Assembly: GCA_017991315.1 (NCBI GenBank)
Contig: JAGOQS010000001.1
Span: 496,001-560,000, forward strand
Reading direction: 5' to 3'
Length of the DNA: 64,000 nt
Source: Ferrovibrio sp.
Lineage (GTDB): Bacteria > Pseudomonadota > Alphaproteobacteria > Ferrovibrionales > Ferrovibrionaceae
Part shown: in pieces, positions 41,410 through 49,674 of the stretch
Layout: every line of letters begins with the position of its first letter
How positions within the stretch are numbered: position 1 is the stretch's first letter
The notes under the pieces: model-generated
The model's database searches: none
What the model was told of the DNA's origin: nothing
Seen by the model: the letters and a program-made list of their open reading frames with translations, nothing else
Program-made: the position numbers and the translations under genes

Positions 41410-41504
41410 AGCACGCTCACAAACAAACTAGGCCTCCCAGAACCCTGGCCGGCTATACTGTAGTTGGTTAGCATCACGTCCTTCGCAGTTGCGGGAGGGA
41501 TGGA

Positions 41505-42533
41505 ATGGGCGCGCCAGGGCCGCTCAATCGCATAACGGATATACCGGGTCTGCTGGTCGGCCAGGCTGCCGATGAAGCTGTGCGCAGCGGCGTCAGCGTC
41601 ATCCTGGCGGATAAGCGTTTCGCCGCCAGTGTCGATTGCCGTGGCGGGGCGCCGGGCACGCGCGAGACCGATCTGCTGCGGCCCGAGGCTATGATGCCGG
41701 AGATCGACGCCCTCTGCCTTGCGGGCGGCTCGGCCTTTGGCCTCGATGCGGCGTCGGGCGTGGTGCATGCGCTGGCGCGTCAGGGCAAGGGCTTCGCCAT
41801 GGCGCAGTTGCGGGTTCCAATCGTGCCCGCCGCGATCCTGTTCGACCTGATGAATGGCGGGAATAAGGACTGGCCGGAAGAATCGCCGTATCGCCGCTTA
41901 GGCATTGCCGCCTGTGGCGAGGCACGCGCCGATTTCGCGCTCGGCAATGCTGGCGCGGGCTTCGGCGCCGCCGCCGGCCGCATCAAGGGCGGGGTCGGCT
42001 CCGCCTCCTGGGTCAGCGATGATGGCCTGATCGTCGGTGCATATGTGGCGGTGAATGCGGTCGGCAGCGTGCTGACGCCGGGCAACCGCGCCTTCTGGGC
42101 GGCGCCCTGGGAACAGGCCTGGGGGGAGCAAGGGTGGGAATTCGGCGGGCTCGGCGTGGATACGCAGACCGGCGCCCTCGACCATGAACTCGCCGCCGAG
42201 GGCCGCATCGCCGGCCATACCTGCATTGGCGCGGTGGCGACCAATGCGCGGCTGGACAAGAGTTGCCTGCGCCACATCGCCACCATGGCGCATGATGGCC
42301 TGGCCCGCGCCATCCGGCCGGTGCACACGCCGTTCGATGGCGATACGATATTTTCCCTGTCGCTGCCATCCTGGCAGGGACAGCCCGACGATACAGCGTT
42401 GCTGCCGCGCCTGGTGGCGCGCATCGGCAGCATCGCCGCCGATTGCCTGGCCCGCGCCGTGGCGCGCGGCGTCTGGGAGGCCGAACCGCTCGGCGCGCTG
42501 CCGGCGGCGAAACAGATTCTGCAACGGGTTTGA
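41505..42533 (+). CDS. P1 family (DmpA/NylC-like) peptidase or amidohydrolase
   Basis: A 342-residue N-terminal-nucleophile hydrolase that cleaves itself into two chains. The N-terminal region has the family signature ITDIPGLLVGQAADEAV and the middle has AGGSAFGLDAASGVVHAL and GNAGAGFGAAAGRIKGGVGSAS. The self-cleavage site is GHTCIGAVATNARL near 237-250: Thr239 should become the new N-terminal nucleophile, with His238 before it where most relatives have Asn or Gly. No signal peptide is visible. Known relatives hydrolyse beta-aminoacyl peptides or nylon oligomers. A TATACT lies at 41454-41459. The peptide-binding gene 26 bases downstream suggests a peptide-use module. Confidence 0.88.
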   Translation: MGAPGPLNRITDIPGLLVGQAADEAVRSGVSVILADKRFAASVDCRGGAPGTRETDLLRPEAMMPEIDALCLAGGSAFGLDAASGVVHALARQGKGFAMAQLRVPIVPAAILFDLMNGGNKDWPEESPYRRLGIAACGEARADFALGNAGAGFGAAAGRIKGGVGSASWVSDDGLIVGAYVAVNAVGSVLTPGNRAFWAAPWEQAWGEQGWEFGGLGVDTQTGALDHELAAEGRIAGHTCIGAVATNARLDKSCLRHIATMAHDGLARAIRPVHTPFDGDTIFSLSLPSWQGQPDDTALLPRLVARIGSIAADCLARAVARGVWEAEPLGALPAAKQILQRV

Positions 42534-42559
42534 GCACAGCTAAGTCAGGAGGCATCATC

Positions 42560-44056
42560 ATGCTGCGACGCTATTTCCTCACCGGTACGCTTGCCATTGC
42601 CGCGCTGCTGCTGGCCTTGCCCGGCACCAGTGCCTTGGCGCAGGCGAAGAAGGATACCGTGACGCTCGGCATGGTGCTGGAGCCGCCGGGGCTCGATCCC
42701 ACCGTGGCGCCGGCCGCCGCCATCGGCGAGATCACCCATTTCAACATTTTCGAGGGCCTGACCCGCATCCGCGAGAATGGCACCGTGGCGCCGCTGCTCG
42801 CCGAAAGCTGGGTCGCCAGCACCGACATGAAGGAATTCACCTTCAAGCTCAAGGCCGGCGTGAAGTTCAGCGACGGCACGCCGCTCACCTCGGCGGAAGT
42901 GAAATCCTCCTTCGAGACCTATGGCGGCGCGCAGAGCACCAACAAGCGCAAGGCGGTGTTCACCAACATGGCCGAGATCGGTGCGCCCGATCCGCTCACC
43001 GTCACCATCAAGCTGAAGGAGACGGATGCGAATTTCCTGTTCTCGCTGGGTGAGAATACGGCGGTGATCACCGCGCCGGCCAGCCGCGCCAGCAATGCCA
43101 CCAATCCCATCGGCACCGGCCCCTACAAGCTGGAGAAATGGGTGAAAGGTGATTCCGTCACGCTCGCGGCGCAGCCGAATTTCCGCGATCCGGCCGCCAT
43201 CCGCATCAAGACCGCCACTTTCCGCATCATCGCCGATCCGGCGGCGCAGGTAGCGGCGTTGCTGGCCGGCGACATCGACGGTTTCCCGATCGGCATGACC
43301 GGCGAGAATGTGCCGCAGTTCCAAAAGGACAAGCGCTTCCGCGTCACCACCGGCACCACCGAGGGCGAGGTGATGCTGGCGCTCAACAACAAGCGCAAGC
43401 CGCTGGATGATCTGCGGGTGCGCCGTGCGCTGGCCCATGCCATCGACCGCAAGGCGCTGGTGGAAGCGGTGGTGTCGGGCTACGGCACGGTGATCGGCAG
43501 CCATTTCCCGCCGCATGATCCGGCCTATGTCGATCTCTCGAATGCCTATCCGTATGATCCGGCCAAGGCCAAGGCGCTGCTGAAGGAAGCCGGGCTTGAG
43601 AAGCTGGAACTCACCCTGCGGCTGCCGCCGCCGGCCTATGCCCGGCGTGGCGGCGAAGTGGTGGCGGCGATGCTGGCGGAGGCCGGCATCAATGCCAAGA
43701 TCGAGAATATGGAATGGGCTCAGTGGCTGGACGTGGTGTTCAAGAATTTCAACTATGACCTGACCATCATCAATCATGTCGAGCCGAACGACATCATCAA
43801 GTATGCCGAGCCGAATTACTATTGGCAGTATGACAGCCCGGAATTCCGCAACCTGCTGGCCCAGGCCAACACCACGCTGGATGTGAAGGAGCGCACCGAG
43901 ATCATGCAGCGCATGCAGCGGGTGCTGTCGCGCGATGCGGTCAATGTGTGGCTCTATAATGCTTCGCGGGTCGCCATCTACAAGGTCAACCTCAAGGGCT
44001 TCTGGTCCAGCGCGCCGATCTTCGCCAACGATCTTTCGGCGGTGTATTGGGAGTAG
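42560..44056 (+). CDS. Periplasmic peptide-type substrate-binding protein, SBP family 5
   Basis: A 498-residue SBP with a signal peptide (cut near ALAQ-A, residue 27), family 5 motifs EFTFKLKAGVKFSDGTPLTSAEVK near 95-115, cited in part, and VRRALAHAIDRKALVEAV near 295-312. AGGAGG precedes the ATG at 42560; the longer open frame has no ribosome site. No permease or ATPase gene adjoins it: the next gene is the convergent fliP. It may therefore pair with the 25-31 kb transporter or another one, delivering peptides for the P1-type hydrolase upstream. Confidence 0.92.
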   Translation: MLRRYFLTGTLAIAALLLALPGTSALAQAKKDTVTLGMVLEPPGLDPTVAPAAAIGEITHFNIFEGLTRIRENGTVAPLLAESWVASTDMKEFTFKLKAGVKFSDGTPLTSAEVKSSFETYGGAQSTNKRKAVFTNMAEIGAPDPLTVTIKLKETDANFLFSLGENTAVITAPASRASNATNPIGTGPYKLEKWVKGDSVTLAAQPNFRDPAAIRIKTATFRIIADPAAQVAALLAGDIDGFPIGMTGENVPQFQKDKRFRVTTGTTEGEVMLALNNKRKPLDDLRVRRALAHAIDRKALVEAVVSGYGTVIGSHFPPHDPAYVDLSNAYPYDPAKAKALLKEAGLEKLELTLRLPPPAYARRGGEVVAAMLAEAGINAKIENMEWAQWLDVVFKNFNYDLTIINHVEPNDIIKYAEPNYYWQYDSPEFRNLLAQANTTLDVKERTEIMQRMQRVLSRDAVNVWLYNASRVAIYKVNLKGFWSSAPIFANDLSAVYWE

Positions 44057-44076
44057 GGGGCGCAAAAGGAAATGGG

Positions 44077-44140
44077 CTCCTCGCTTTCGCGAGGATGACA
44101 ATTGAGAAGCATCCGTCATGCCCGCGAAAGCGGGCATCCC
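44077..44140. repeat. Palindromic intergenic repeat with two hairpins
   Basis: CCTCGC-TTTC-GCGAGG (44079-44094) and ATGCCCGC-GAAA-GCGGGCAT (44118-44137) lie between the convergent SBP and fliP genes. The second hairpin shares the GTCATGCCC core with the repeats at 49.3 and 60.8 kb. It may act as a two-way terminator; the rest of 44057-44185 is featureless. Confidence 0.6.
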
Positions 44141-44185
44141 ATTTTCTGGTTACGCGGACTTTGTGGCGACGTTGAAAGACCCGGC

Positions 44186-45010
44186 CTAATTCGCCGGTGG
44201 GGCGCCCATGAAGCTTTCGACCAGGGCGGCGCAGACCAGGTTCCAGCCATCCACCAGCACGAAGAAGATCAGCTTGAAGGGCAATGAGATCACCACTGGC
44301 GGCAGCATCATCATGCCCATCGACATCAGGATGGAGGCCACCACCATGTCGACGACAATGAAGGGGATGAACAGCAGGAAGCCGATCTCGAAGGCGCGTT
44401 TAAGCTCGCTGATCATGTAGGCCGGCACCAGCACGCGCAGCGGGATGGCTTCGGGGTTGGCTGGCGGCGCCAGCCGGGCGAAATTGGCGAACAGCGCCAG
44501 ATCCTTCTCGCGCACATGGCCGCGCATGAACTGGTGGAACGGCGCCACGGCGCGGTCAAATGCCGTCTGCTGGTCGATGCGTTCCTCGATCAGCGGCTGG
44601 ATGCCTTCGTTATAGGAACGCTCCAGCGTCGGCTGCATGATGAAGAAGGTAAGGAACAGCGCCAGGCTGATCAGCACGGTGTTCGGCGGCGTCGACTGGG
44701 TGCCGAGCGCGGTGCGCAGGATCGAGAACACCACGACGATGCGGATGAAGCTGGTCAGCACGATCAGGATCGAGGGCGCCAGCGTCAGCACCGTGGTGAG
44801 CGCGACGAGCTGGATCACCCGGCCGGTGAGTGAGCCGGTGCCCTCGCCAAGATCGATATTGATCGATTGCGCCATGGCCGGGCCGAAGAAGGCCAGCGCG
44901 GCATAGGCGAGCGCGGCGCCGCTGAGCAACATCACCATGCTGCCCGGCAGCCAGCCAGCGCGGCGTTTCCAGGCCGCCCGGCATTTCCACGCGGCGATCT
45001 CAGTCCGCAC
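44186..45010 (-). CDS. fliP: Flagellar export protein FliP
   Basis: Core membrane protein of the flagellar type III export gate. About 274 residues if started at the GTG at 45010, which overlaps fliO by 11 bases with GGAG upstream; an ATG at 44938 (MVMLLSGAAL) would give 250 residues and begin at the signal-peptide-like segment (about 26-47). The family pattern follows: LTTVLTLAPSILIVLTSFIRIVVVFSILR, shown in part, NTVLISLALFLTFFIMQPT and the C-terminal FEIGFLLFIPFIVVDMVVASILMSMGMMM cluster. It is the third gene of a flhB2-fliO-fliP operon. Confidence 0.95.
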   Translation of the reverse strand: MRTEIAAWKCRAAWKRRAGWLPGSMVMLLSGAALAYAALAFFGPAMAQSINIDLGEGTGSLTGRVIQLVALTTVLTLAPSILIVLTSFIRIVVVFSILRTALGTQSTPPNTVLISLALFLTFFIMQPTLERSYNEGIQPLIEERIDQQTAFDRAVAPFHQFMRGHVREKDLALFANFARLAPPANPEAIPLRVLVPAYMISELKRAFEIGFLLFIPFIVVDMVVASILMSMGMMMLPPVVISLPFKLIFFVLVDGWNLVCAALVESFMGAPPAN

Positions 45011-45362
45011 CGCTGGCTCCGTCCTTGTTCGGGTCGCGGCCGGGCATGCGCAGGGAAGGGAACATCGGCGCCTTGGGCAAGGTATCGGCTTCGGTCTTGG
45101 CCACCGGGATGCCGGTTTCGATCACCACGTCGCCATCATCGCCGAGCAGCAGCAGATGCTCGACATTGTCGCGCCGTACCAGGATGAGGCGGCGCGTGCC
45201 ATCCACCGGCGCCAGTTCGATCACGCCGATGCGCTGGCCGCTGCGCCATTTGCCGACACGCATGTTGCCGGCGAAATATTTCATCGCCCAGTAGAACGCG
45301 CCGAGCAGGATGAGCACGACGCCCAAGCCAATGCCGACGCGCATATAATCGATCTGGTCCAT
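45000..45362 (-). CDS. fliO: Flagellar biosynthesis protein FliO
   Basis: Small, single-pass membrane protein that helps FliP assemble. The start at 45362 (MDQIDYMRVGIGLG) gives 120 residues: a TM segment at about 8-29 followed by a cytoplasmic FliO-domain strand region with RIGVIELAPVDGTRRLILVRRDNVEHLLLLG near 45-75, cited in part, and a variable tail. The end overlaps fliP by 11 bases. It lies 88 bases after the short FlhB-like gene on the same strand. Confidence 0.9.
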   Translation of the reverse strand: MDQIDYMRVGIGLGVVLILLGAFYWAMKYFAGNMRVGKWRSGQRIGVIELAPVDGTRRLILVRRDNVEHLLLLGDDGDVVIETGIPVAKTEADTLPKAPMFPSLRMPGRDPNKDGASGAD

Positions 45363-45450
45363 GGTGCTCCTGCTTCGGTCGAATGTGCGTGCCACGCCCG
45401 ATTCGCGTCAAGGAAGATTGGGTCGGGTCAAGGAAGATTGGTCCGCGGGC

Positions 45451-45741
45451 TTAAGCGCCCGGCGTCTTGCCCTGGGTGCGGTAGATGTAGCTGAGGATTT
45501 CCGCCACGGCGGCGAAGGCCTCGACCGGGATCAGGGTATCGATATCGAGCTTGCCGAGAATCTCCACCAGGTCCGAATCCTGGCGGATGGTGATGCCGTT
45601 ATCCATGGCAATGCGGATCACCTGTTCCGCCATATGCCCTTGGGCATTGGCCACCACGCGAGGCGCATCTTCCTTTGCGGCATCGTAGCGCAGGGCTACG
45701 GCCTTTAGTTTTTTTGGCGGTTTTCCAGTCTCGTCAGCCAT
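45451..45741 (-). CDS. Short FlhB-like protein (FhlB, C-terminal domain only)
   Basis: A 96-residue paralogue of the FlhB cytoplasmic C-terminal domain. It aligns with residues after the NPTH autocleavage site of the full FlhB at 48115-49182: AVALRYDAAKEDAPRVVANA here against AVALKYEIGKMDAPIVVAKG there, and ends IPVEAFAAVAEILSYIYRTQ. It lacks the membrane region and the NPTH motif. In other species such free C-terminal pieces can partly replace the FlhB C-terminal part in substrate switching. It begins the flhB2-fliO-fliP transcript. Confidence 0.85.
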   Translation of the reverse strand: MADETGKPPKKLKAVALRYDAAKEDAPRVVANAQGHMAEQVIRIAMDNGITIRQDSDLVEILGKLDIDTLIPVEAFAAVAEILSYIYRTQGKTPGA

Positions 45742-45763
45742 TTCTCAGGCCCTCAGACGGTTT

Positions 45764-45800
45764 CATTTATTAATATATCCCGGCAATTCGTTAATAAATG
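45764..45800. promoter_or_regulatory. 10-bp inverted repeat between divergent flagellar operons
   Basis: CATTTATTAA (45764-45773) and TTAATAAATG (45791-45800) are exact complements with 17 bases between. The repeat lies in the 64-base spacer between flhB2 (minus) and flgB (plus) and covers the region where both promoters must lie, so it may be an operator for a flagellar regulator. CtrA-like TTAA half-sites are present, but the spacing does not fit TTAA-N7-TTAA. Confidence 0.45.
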
Positions 45801-45805
45801 ATTCA

Positions 45806-46246
45806 ATGATTCCAGGCATCCTCGCCGCCATGGACCTGAACCGCATCAACATCATGAAAGCGATTGCCCGCCGGATGGAGTATACCGGCGAACGGCAGCG
45901 CGTGCTGGCCGAGAATATCGCCAATGCGGATACGCCGAACTACAAGCCCAAGGACCTGCAGAAGGCCACGTTCACCGATCTGGTGAAGGGGCCGAGCCAG
46001 CGCGTTGCCATCGCCGCCACCCAGCCCGGCCATATCAGCCGCACTTCGGCGGGCAGCAGCAACGGTAGCTGGAAGGTGGAACGCGCCAAGGGCGATTTCG
46101 AAGTGGCGCCGAACGGCAATGCGGTGAACCTGGAACAGCAGACCATGATGCTGGCGGAAAACCAGGGCGAACATAATCTGATGACCAACCTGTATCGCAA
46201 GCAGGTCGGTCTGCTGCGCAAGGCCCTCGGGCCGCGTCAGCAATAA
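45806..46246 (+). CDS. flgB: Flagellar basal-body rod protein FlgB
   Basis: Proximal rod subunit. The 146-residue protein has the rod-protein N-terminal motif VLAENIANADTPNYKPKDL near residues 33-51 and a C-terminal helix MMLAENQGEHNLMTNLYRK typical of FlgB. A second ATG at 45830 (MDLNRI), which is closer to the usual FlgB N-terminus, is possible; neither start has a good ribosome site. It is the first gene of flgB-flgC-fliE-fliQ-fliR-flhB. Confidence 0.95.
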   Translation: MIPGILAAMDLNRINIMKAIARRMEYTGERQRVLAENIANADTPNYKPKDLQKATFTDLVKGPSQRVAIAATQPGHISRTSAGSSNGSWKVERAKGDFEVAPNGNAVNLEQQTMMLAENQGEHNLMTNLYRKQVGLLRKALGPRQQ

Positions 46247-46262
46247 GCAATAGGAGCGGGTG

Positions 46263-46673
46263 ATGGAACTCAAGGATGCGATGAAGATTTCCGCCTCGGG
46301 CATGAAGGCCCAGAGCGACCGCCTCAAGGTCATCGCGGAAAACCTCGCCAATTCGGACTCGCTGGGCAAGACCCCGGGTTCCGACCCGTATCGCCGCAAG
46401 GTGGTAAGCTTCAAGAACGAACTCGACCGCGCCACCGGCGTTACCATGGTCAAGACCAAGCCGCCGACCCGCGACCGCTCGGATTTCGAGCTGAAATACG
46501 ATCCGGGCCATCCGGCCGCCAATGCCGATGGCTATGTGAAGCTGCCGAATGTGCGCCCGGTGATCGAAATGGCCGATATGCGCGAGGCGCAGCGGTCCTA
46601 CGAAGCCAATCTGAACGTCATCGAAGGCGCCAAGTCGATGGTCAATCGTACCATCGATCTGCTGCGCAACTGA
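46263..46673 (+). CDS. flgC: Flagellar basal-body rod protein FlgC
   Basis: Proximal rod subunit of 136 residues. It opens with the rod signature LKDAMKISASGMKAQSDRLK and IAENLANSDSLGKTPGSDPYRRK near 21-44, quoted in part, and ends with the family's AQRSYEANLNVIEGAKSMVNRTIDLL-type helix, shown in part. AGGAG is 7 bases before the ATG at 46263. It lies 16 bases after flgB and 20 before fliE. Confidence 0.96.
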   Translation: MELKDAMKISASGMKAQSDRLKVIAENLANSDSLGKTPGSDPYRRKVVSFKNELDRATGVTMVKTKPPTRDRSDFELKYDPGHPAANADGYVKLPNVRPVIEMADMREAQRSYEANLNVIEGAKSMVNRTIDLLRN

Positions 46674-46693
46674 TCCGGATAGGGGCCTGAAGC

Positions 46694-46999
46694 ATGGTTG
46701 ACTTGCGCATCGGCGGTCTGACCGACGGGCTTGCCACTGTAGGCCGCGCCACCCAGGGCGGTGGCGCCAAAGCCGTCGGGGATACCGGTTTCGGCGATCT
46801 GGTGCGCCAGGCGCTGAATTCCACCGTGGAAGCCCAGCAGAAGGCCGAAACCCTGTCCACCCAGGCGGTGAACGGCAAGGCCGATGTCACCGAGATCGTC
46901 ACCGCCGTGACCAACGCGGAACTGGCGCTCGATACCGCCATCGCGGTGCGCGACAAGGTGATCAACGCCTACCAGGAAATCATGCGCATGCCCATTTGA
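46694..46999 (+). CDS. fliE: Flagellar hook-basal body protein FliE
   Basis: Junction protein between the MS ring and the rod. The 101-residue sequence is Ala/Thr/Gly-rich at the start, then forms the conserved helical C-terminus: QALNSTVEAQQKAETLSTQA and VNAELALDTAIAVRDKVINAYQEIMRMPI, cited in part. GGGGCCTGAAG precedes the start. It lies between flgC and fliQ; its end overlaps an alternative fliQ start, but the preferred fliQ start is 51 bases later. Confidence 0.95.
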   Translation: MVDLRIGGLTDGLATVGRATQGGGAKAVGDTGFGDLVRQALNSTVEAQQKAETLSTQAVNGKADVTEIVTAVTNAELALDTAIAVRDKVINAYQEIMRMPI

Positions 47000-47049
47000 T
47001 GGGTCGCATCGCGCGAATCAGGTATACACTGCGGAAAACGAGCGAATCG

Positions 47050-47316
47050 ATGACCGCAGTAGAAGTTACCGATGTGATGCGCGATGCCATCTGGGTCCTG
47101 ATCAAGGTCTCCGGGCCGGCGATGGCTGTCTCGCTGATCATCGGCCTGGCGATTGCGCTGTTTCAGGCGCTGACCCAGTTGCAGGAACCCACGCTCACCT
47201 TCGTGCCCAAGATCCTGGCGATTTTCGGCACCCTGATCATCTCGATGCCGTTCATGATCGGCACCATGGTGGCCTTCATGGAGCAATTGGCGCAGCGCAT
47301 CGCCGGATTGAATTAG
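47050..47316 (+). CDS. fliQ: Flagellar export protein FliQ
   Basis: Small export-gate subunit of 88 residues with two TM hairpin helices (about 13-36 and 48-74). The start at 47050 (MTAVEVTDVMRDA) gives the usual family length; the longer reading frame starts inside fliE. The loop 'ALTQLQEPTLTFVPKILA' between the helices is the FliQ signature. fliR follows 13 bases later. Together with FliP and FliR it builds the export gate. Confidence 0.93.
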   Translation: MTAVEVTDVMRDAIWVLIKVSGPAMAVSLIIGLAIALFQALTQLQEPTLTFVPKILAIFGTLIISMPFMIGTMVAFMEQLAQRIAGLN

Positions 47317-47328
47317 CGGCGGCCCCGG

Positions 47329-48102
47329 ATGCTGCAGCAGATCGTCGCCGGCAACGTCTTCATCTTCATGCTGATCCTGTGCCGGATCGGCAGTGCCATG
47401 ATGTCGCTGCCGGGCATCGGCGAAGCCTCGATCCCGCCGCGCGTCCGCCTCAGCCTGGCCTTGCTGATGTCCGGCCTGCTGGTGCCGATCCTGGGGCCGA
47501 GCCTGCCGACCTTGCCGGCACAGCCGATGAACCTGGCGTTCCTGCTGCTCACCGAAATCGGCTTCGGCCTCGCCATCGGCCTGGTCACCCGCATGCTGCT
47601 CACCGCCATGCATGTCGCCGGCACGGTGATCGCCATGCAGGCCGGCCTTTCGGCCGCCACCTTTTTCGATCCCAACATGGGCGGCCAGAACGCCATCCTC
47701 AGCGGCGCGCTGATCTTCATGGGCACTGCCTTGCTGTTCACCACCGACATGCACCTGGTGCTGCTGCAGGCGGTGTATGACAGCTACACCCTGTTTCCGC
47801 CGCTGCGCGTGCCGGCTTTTGGCGATTTCGCGCAAGTCACCGTGCAGCTCCTCAGCGATGCCTTCTCGCTCGGCATGCGCATGGCGGCGCCCTTCATCGT
47901 CTATGGCGTGGTGTTCAACGTCGCGCTCGGGCTGCTCAACCGCCTGATGCCGACGCTGCAGATTTTCTTCATCATGCAGGCGCCGCAGATCGCGCTGTCC
48001 TTCGTGCTGTTCGGCTTCACGCTCACCGCCATCGGCATCGCCTACACCACGTATTTCGAGCAGACCGTCGCCCAGTTCCTGGCGCCGGCCGCGCCGCGAT
48101 AG
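47329..48102 (+). CDS. fliR: Flagellar export protein FliR
   Basis: Export-gate membrane protein of 257 residues with about six TM segments: FIFMLILCRIGSAMMSLPGIG (residues 11-31, cited in part) and RLSLALLMSGLL, then IGFGLAIGLVTRM and a C-terminal IALSFVLFGFTLTAIGI. The short loop GEASIPPRVRLSLAL is typical of FliR. It is followed by flhB 13 bases later. Confidence 0.93.
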   Translation: MLQQIVAGNVFIFMLILCRIGSAMMSLPGIGEASIPPRVRLSLALLMSGLLVPILGPSLPTLPAQPMNLAFLLLTEIGFGLAIGLVTRMLLTAMHVAGTVIAMQAGLSAATFFDPNMGGQNAILSGALIFMGTALLFTTDMHLVLLQAVYDSYTLFPPLRVPAFGDFAQVTVQLLSDAFSLGMRMAAPFIVYGVVFNVALGLLNRLMPTLQIFFIMQAPQIALSFVLFGFTLTAIGIAYTTYFEQTVAQFLAPAAPR

Positions 48103-48114
48103 GGAGGCCGCCGC

Positions 48115-49182
48115 ATGTCGGAAGATGCCGATCCCGAATCCAAAACCGAAGACCCATCTGAGAAGCGGCTGCGCGACGCCGAAGAGAAAGGCAACATCGC
48201 GCGGTCGCAGGAAATCGGGCACTGGTTCACCTTCATGGCCGCGATGATCGGCATGTACATGCTGGGCGACGCCCTGGTGCGCCGCTTCACCGGCAGCACA
48301 ACGGTATTCTTCCAGGCGCCGCATAAAATTCCGATGGACCCGGCGCATATCACGCGCCTCGCCATGGACATGATGATCGACATCAGCGCGGTGCTGCTGC
48401 CGATCCTCGGCCTGTTCGCGGTGTTCGGCCTGGCCGGCAGCCTGATCCAGAATCCGCTGCATTTCAGCCCTGATAAGCTGATGCCGGATATCAACAAGCT
48501 CAACCCGCTGACCGGCCTCAAGCGCATCGCCTCGGTGGCGACCCTGGTGGAGTTCGTCAAGAACATCATCAAGATCACGGTGATCGGCGTGCTGCTGGTC
48601 TACCTGATCCTGCCGGAACTGGATTCGCTGGAAACCCTGGTGGCGCTGGATATCAGCCTGATGCTGCCGCATACCATGCGCATCGTGTTCAAGCTGCTCG
48701 GCGCCATGCTGATCATCGTGTTCCTGGTGGCCGTGGCCGACTATCTCTACCAGCGCTACAACCACATGAAACAGCTCCGCATGACCAAGCAGGAGTTGAA
48801 GGACGAATACAAGGAAAGCGAAGGCGACCCGCATATCAAGGCGCGGCTGCGCCAGTTGCGCATGCAGCGCGTGCGCCAGCGCATGATGGCGGCGGTGCCG
48901 GAAGCCAGCGTGGTGGTCACCAACCCGACCCACTATGCCGTGGCGCTGAAATACGAGATCGGCAAGATGGACGCGCCCATCGTGGTGGCCAAGGGTGCCG
49001 ACCTGATCGCCAAGCGCATCCGCGAACTCGCCACCGAGCATGAAGTGCCGATTGTCGAGAATGTGCCGCTGGCCCGCGCGCTGTTCCTGGTCGAGATCGA
49101 CGACCCGATCCCGGTGGAGCATTACAAGGCGGTGGCCGATGTCATCAGCTACGTGATGAAGCTGAAGGACAAGCTGAATTAG
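48115..49182 (+). CDS. flhB: Flagellar export switch protein FlhB
   Basis: Export apparatus protein that changes substrate specificity from rod/hook to filament. The 355 residues begin with a charged tail (EDADPESKTEDPSEKRL), then four TM segments (about 30-215), and a cytoplasmic domain with the self-cleaving NPTH at residues 270-273 (VVVTNPTHYAVAL). All motifs are intact. GGAGG precedes the start. It ends the flgB-to-flhB operon, leaving a 563-base gap before flgE. Confidence 0.96.
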   Translation: MSEDADPESKTEDPSEKRLRDAEEKGNIARSQEIGHWFTFMAAMIGMYMLGDALVRRFTGSTTVFFQAPHKIPMDPAHITRLAMDMMIDISAVLLPILGLFAVFGLAGSLIQNPLHFSPDKLMPDINKLNPLTGLKRIASVATLVEFVKNIIKITVIGVLLVYLILPELDSLETLVALDISLMLPHTMRIVFKLLGAMLIIVFLVAVADYLYQRYNHMKQLRMTKQELKDEYKESEGDPHIKARLRQLRMQRVRQRMMAAVPEASVVVTNPTHYAVALKYEIGKMDAPIVVAKGADLIAKRIRELATEHEVPIVENVPLARALFLVEIDDPIPVEHYKAVADVISYVMKLKDKLN

Positions 49183-49260
49183 GGGTGGCCCTGGGACCAC
49201 TGGCATAGGCATCCGCTGCTTTTCGCCAGCCATCATGCTCAGGCCCAACCATCTCTCCGT

Positions 49261-49347
49261 CGTCATGCCCGGGCTTGACCCGGGCATCTCTTTTTTTGAT
49301 ATCTCGATGATTGAGAGAAGATGCCCGGATCAAGTCCGGGCATGACG
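49261..49347. repeat. Long inverted-repeat element
   Basis: GTCATGCCCGGGCTTGACCC (from 49262) and its near complement (ending near 49346, CCGGGCATGAC) face each other across a 29-base AT-rich centre, making one cruciform-like structure. It also shares its unit with the element at 60714-60883. The wider gene-free stretch 49183-49745 holds this repeat, then a DnaA-type box and the flgE promoter region; 49348-49560 shows nothing I can identify. Confidence 0.65.
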
Positions 49348-49591
49348 AGAAAGTGGCAAGAGAGCTTGGCTGAATCAGGAAGTTAAACGGCAACCCTTCA
49401 TTTCCGCCGCACACCATTCATTTCACAAAATGTTCTCATTTGCCCCGCCGGCCTCGCCTGGGCGGTTAATTCTTTGCGTCCTGACGTTGTGTCAGGGCTT
49501 GACAGGCGACATGCCCGCGATTCGCCGGAACTATGGTAAATAGCCGTAAACTATGCAGTTTTTGCCGCTTGGGGCACAATCTGCCGGGGTG

Positions 49592-49624
49592 TTATCCACA
49601 GCTTGAGGTTAACCCCGGTTAACC
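49592..49624. promoter_or_regulatory. DnaA-type box and tandem GGTTAACC palindromes upstream of flgE
   Basis: TTATCCACA at 49592-49600 matches the consensus DnaA box exactly. GGTTAACC follows at 49607-49614 and 49617-49624, ten bases apart. They lie about 80-110 bases before the predicted sigma-54 start site, the usual distance for an activator enhancer. Which protein binds is not shown. Confidence 0.45.
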
Positions 49625-49674
49625 CTGCGGTAATAATTCTTAAGATTGAATGACTTAAGTATTTTTTCCTATTT

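Noticed and set aside
44077..44140. CRISPR-type repeat
   Set aside because: Only two unlike hairpins, no regular spacers and no cas genes.
45771..45794. CtrA site TTAA-N7-TTAA before flgB
   Set aside because: TTAA half-sites are present, but their spacing is too long for the consensus.
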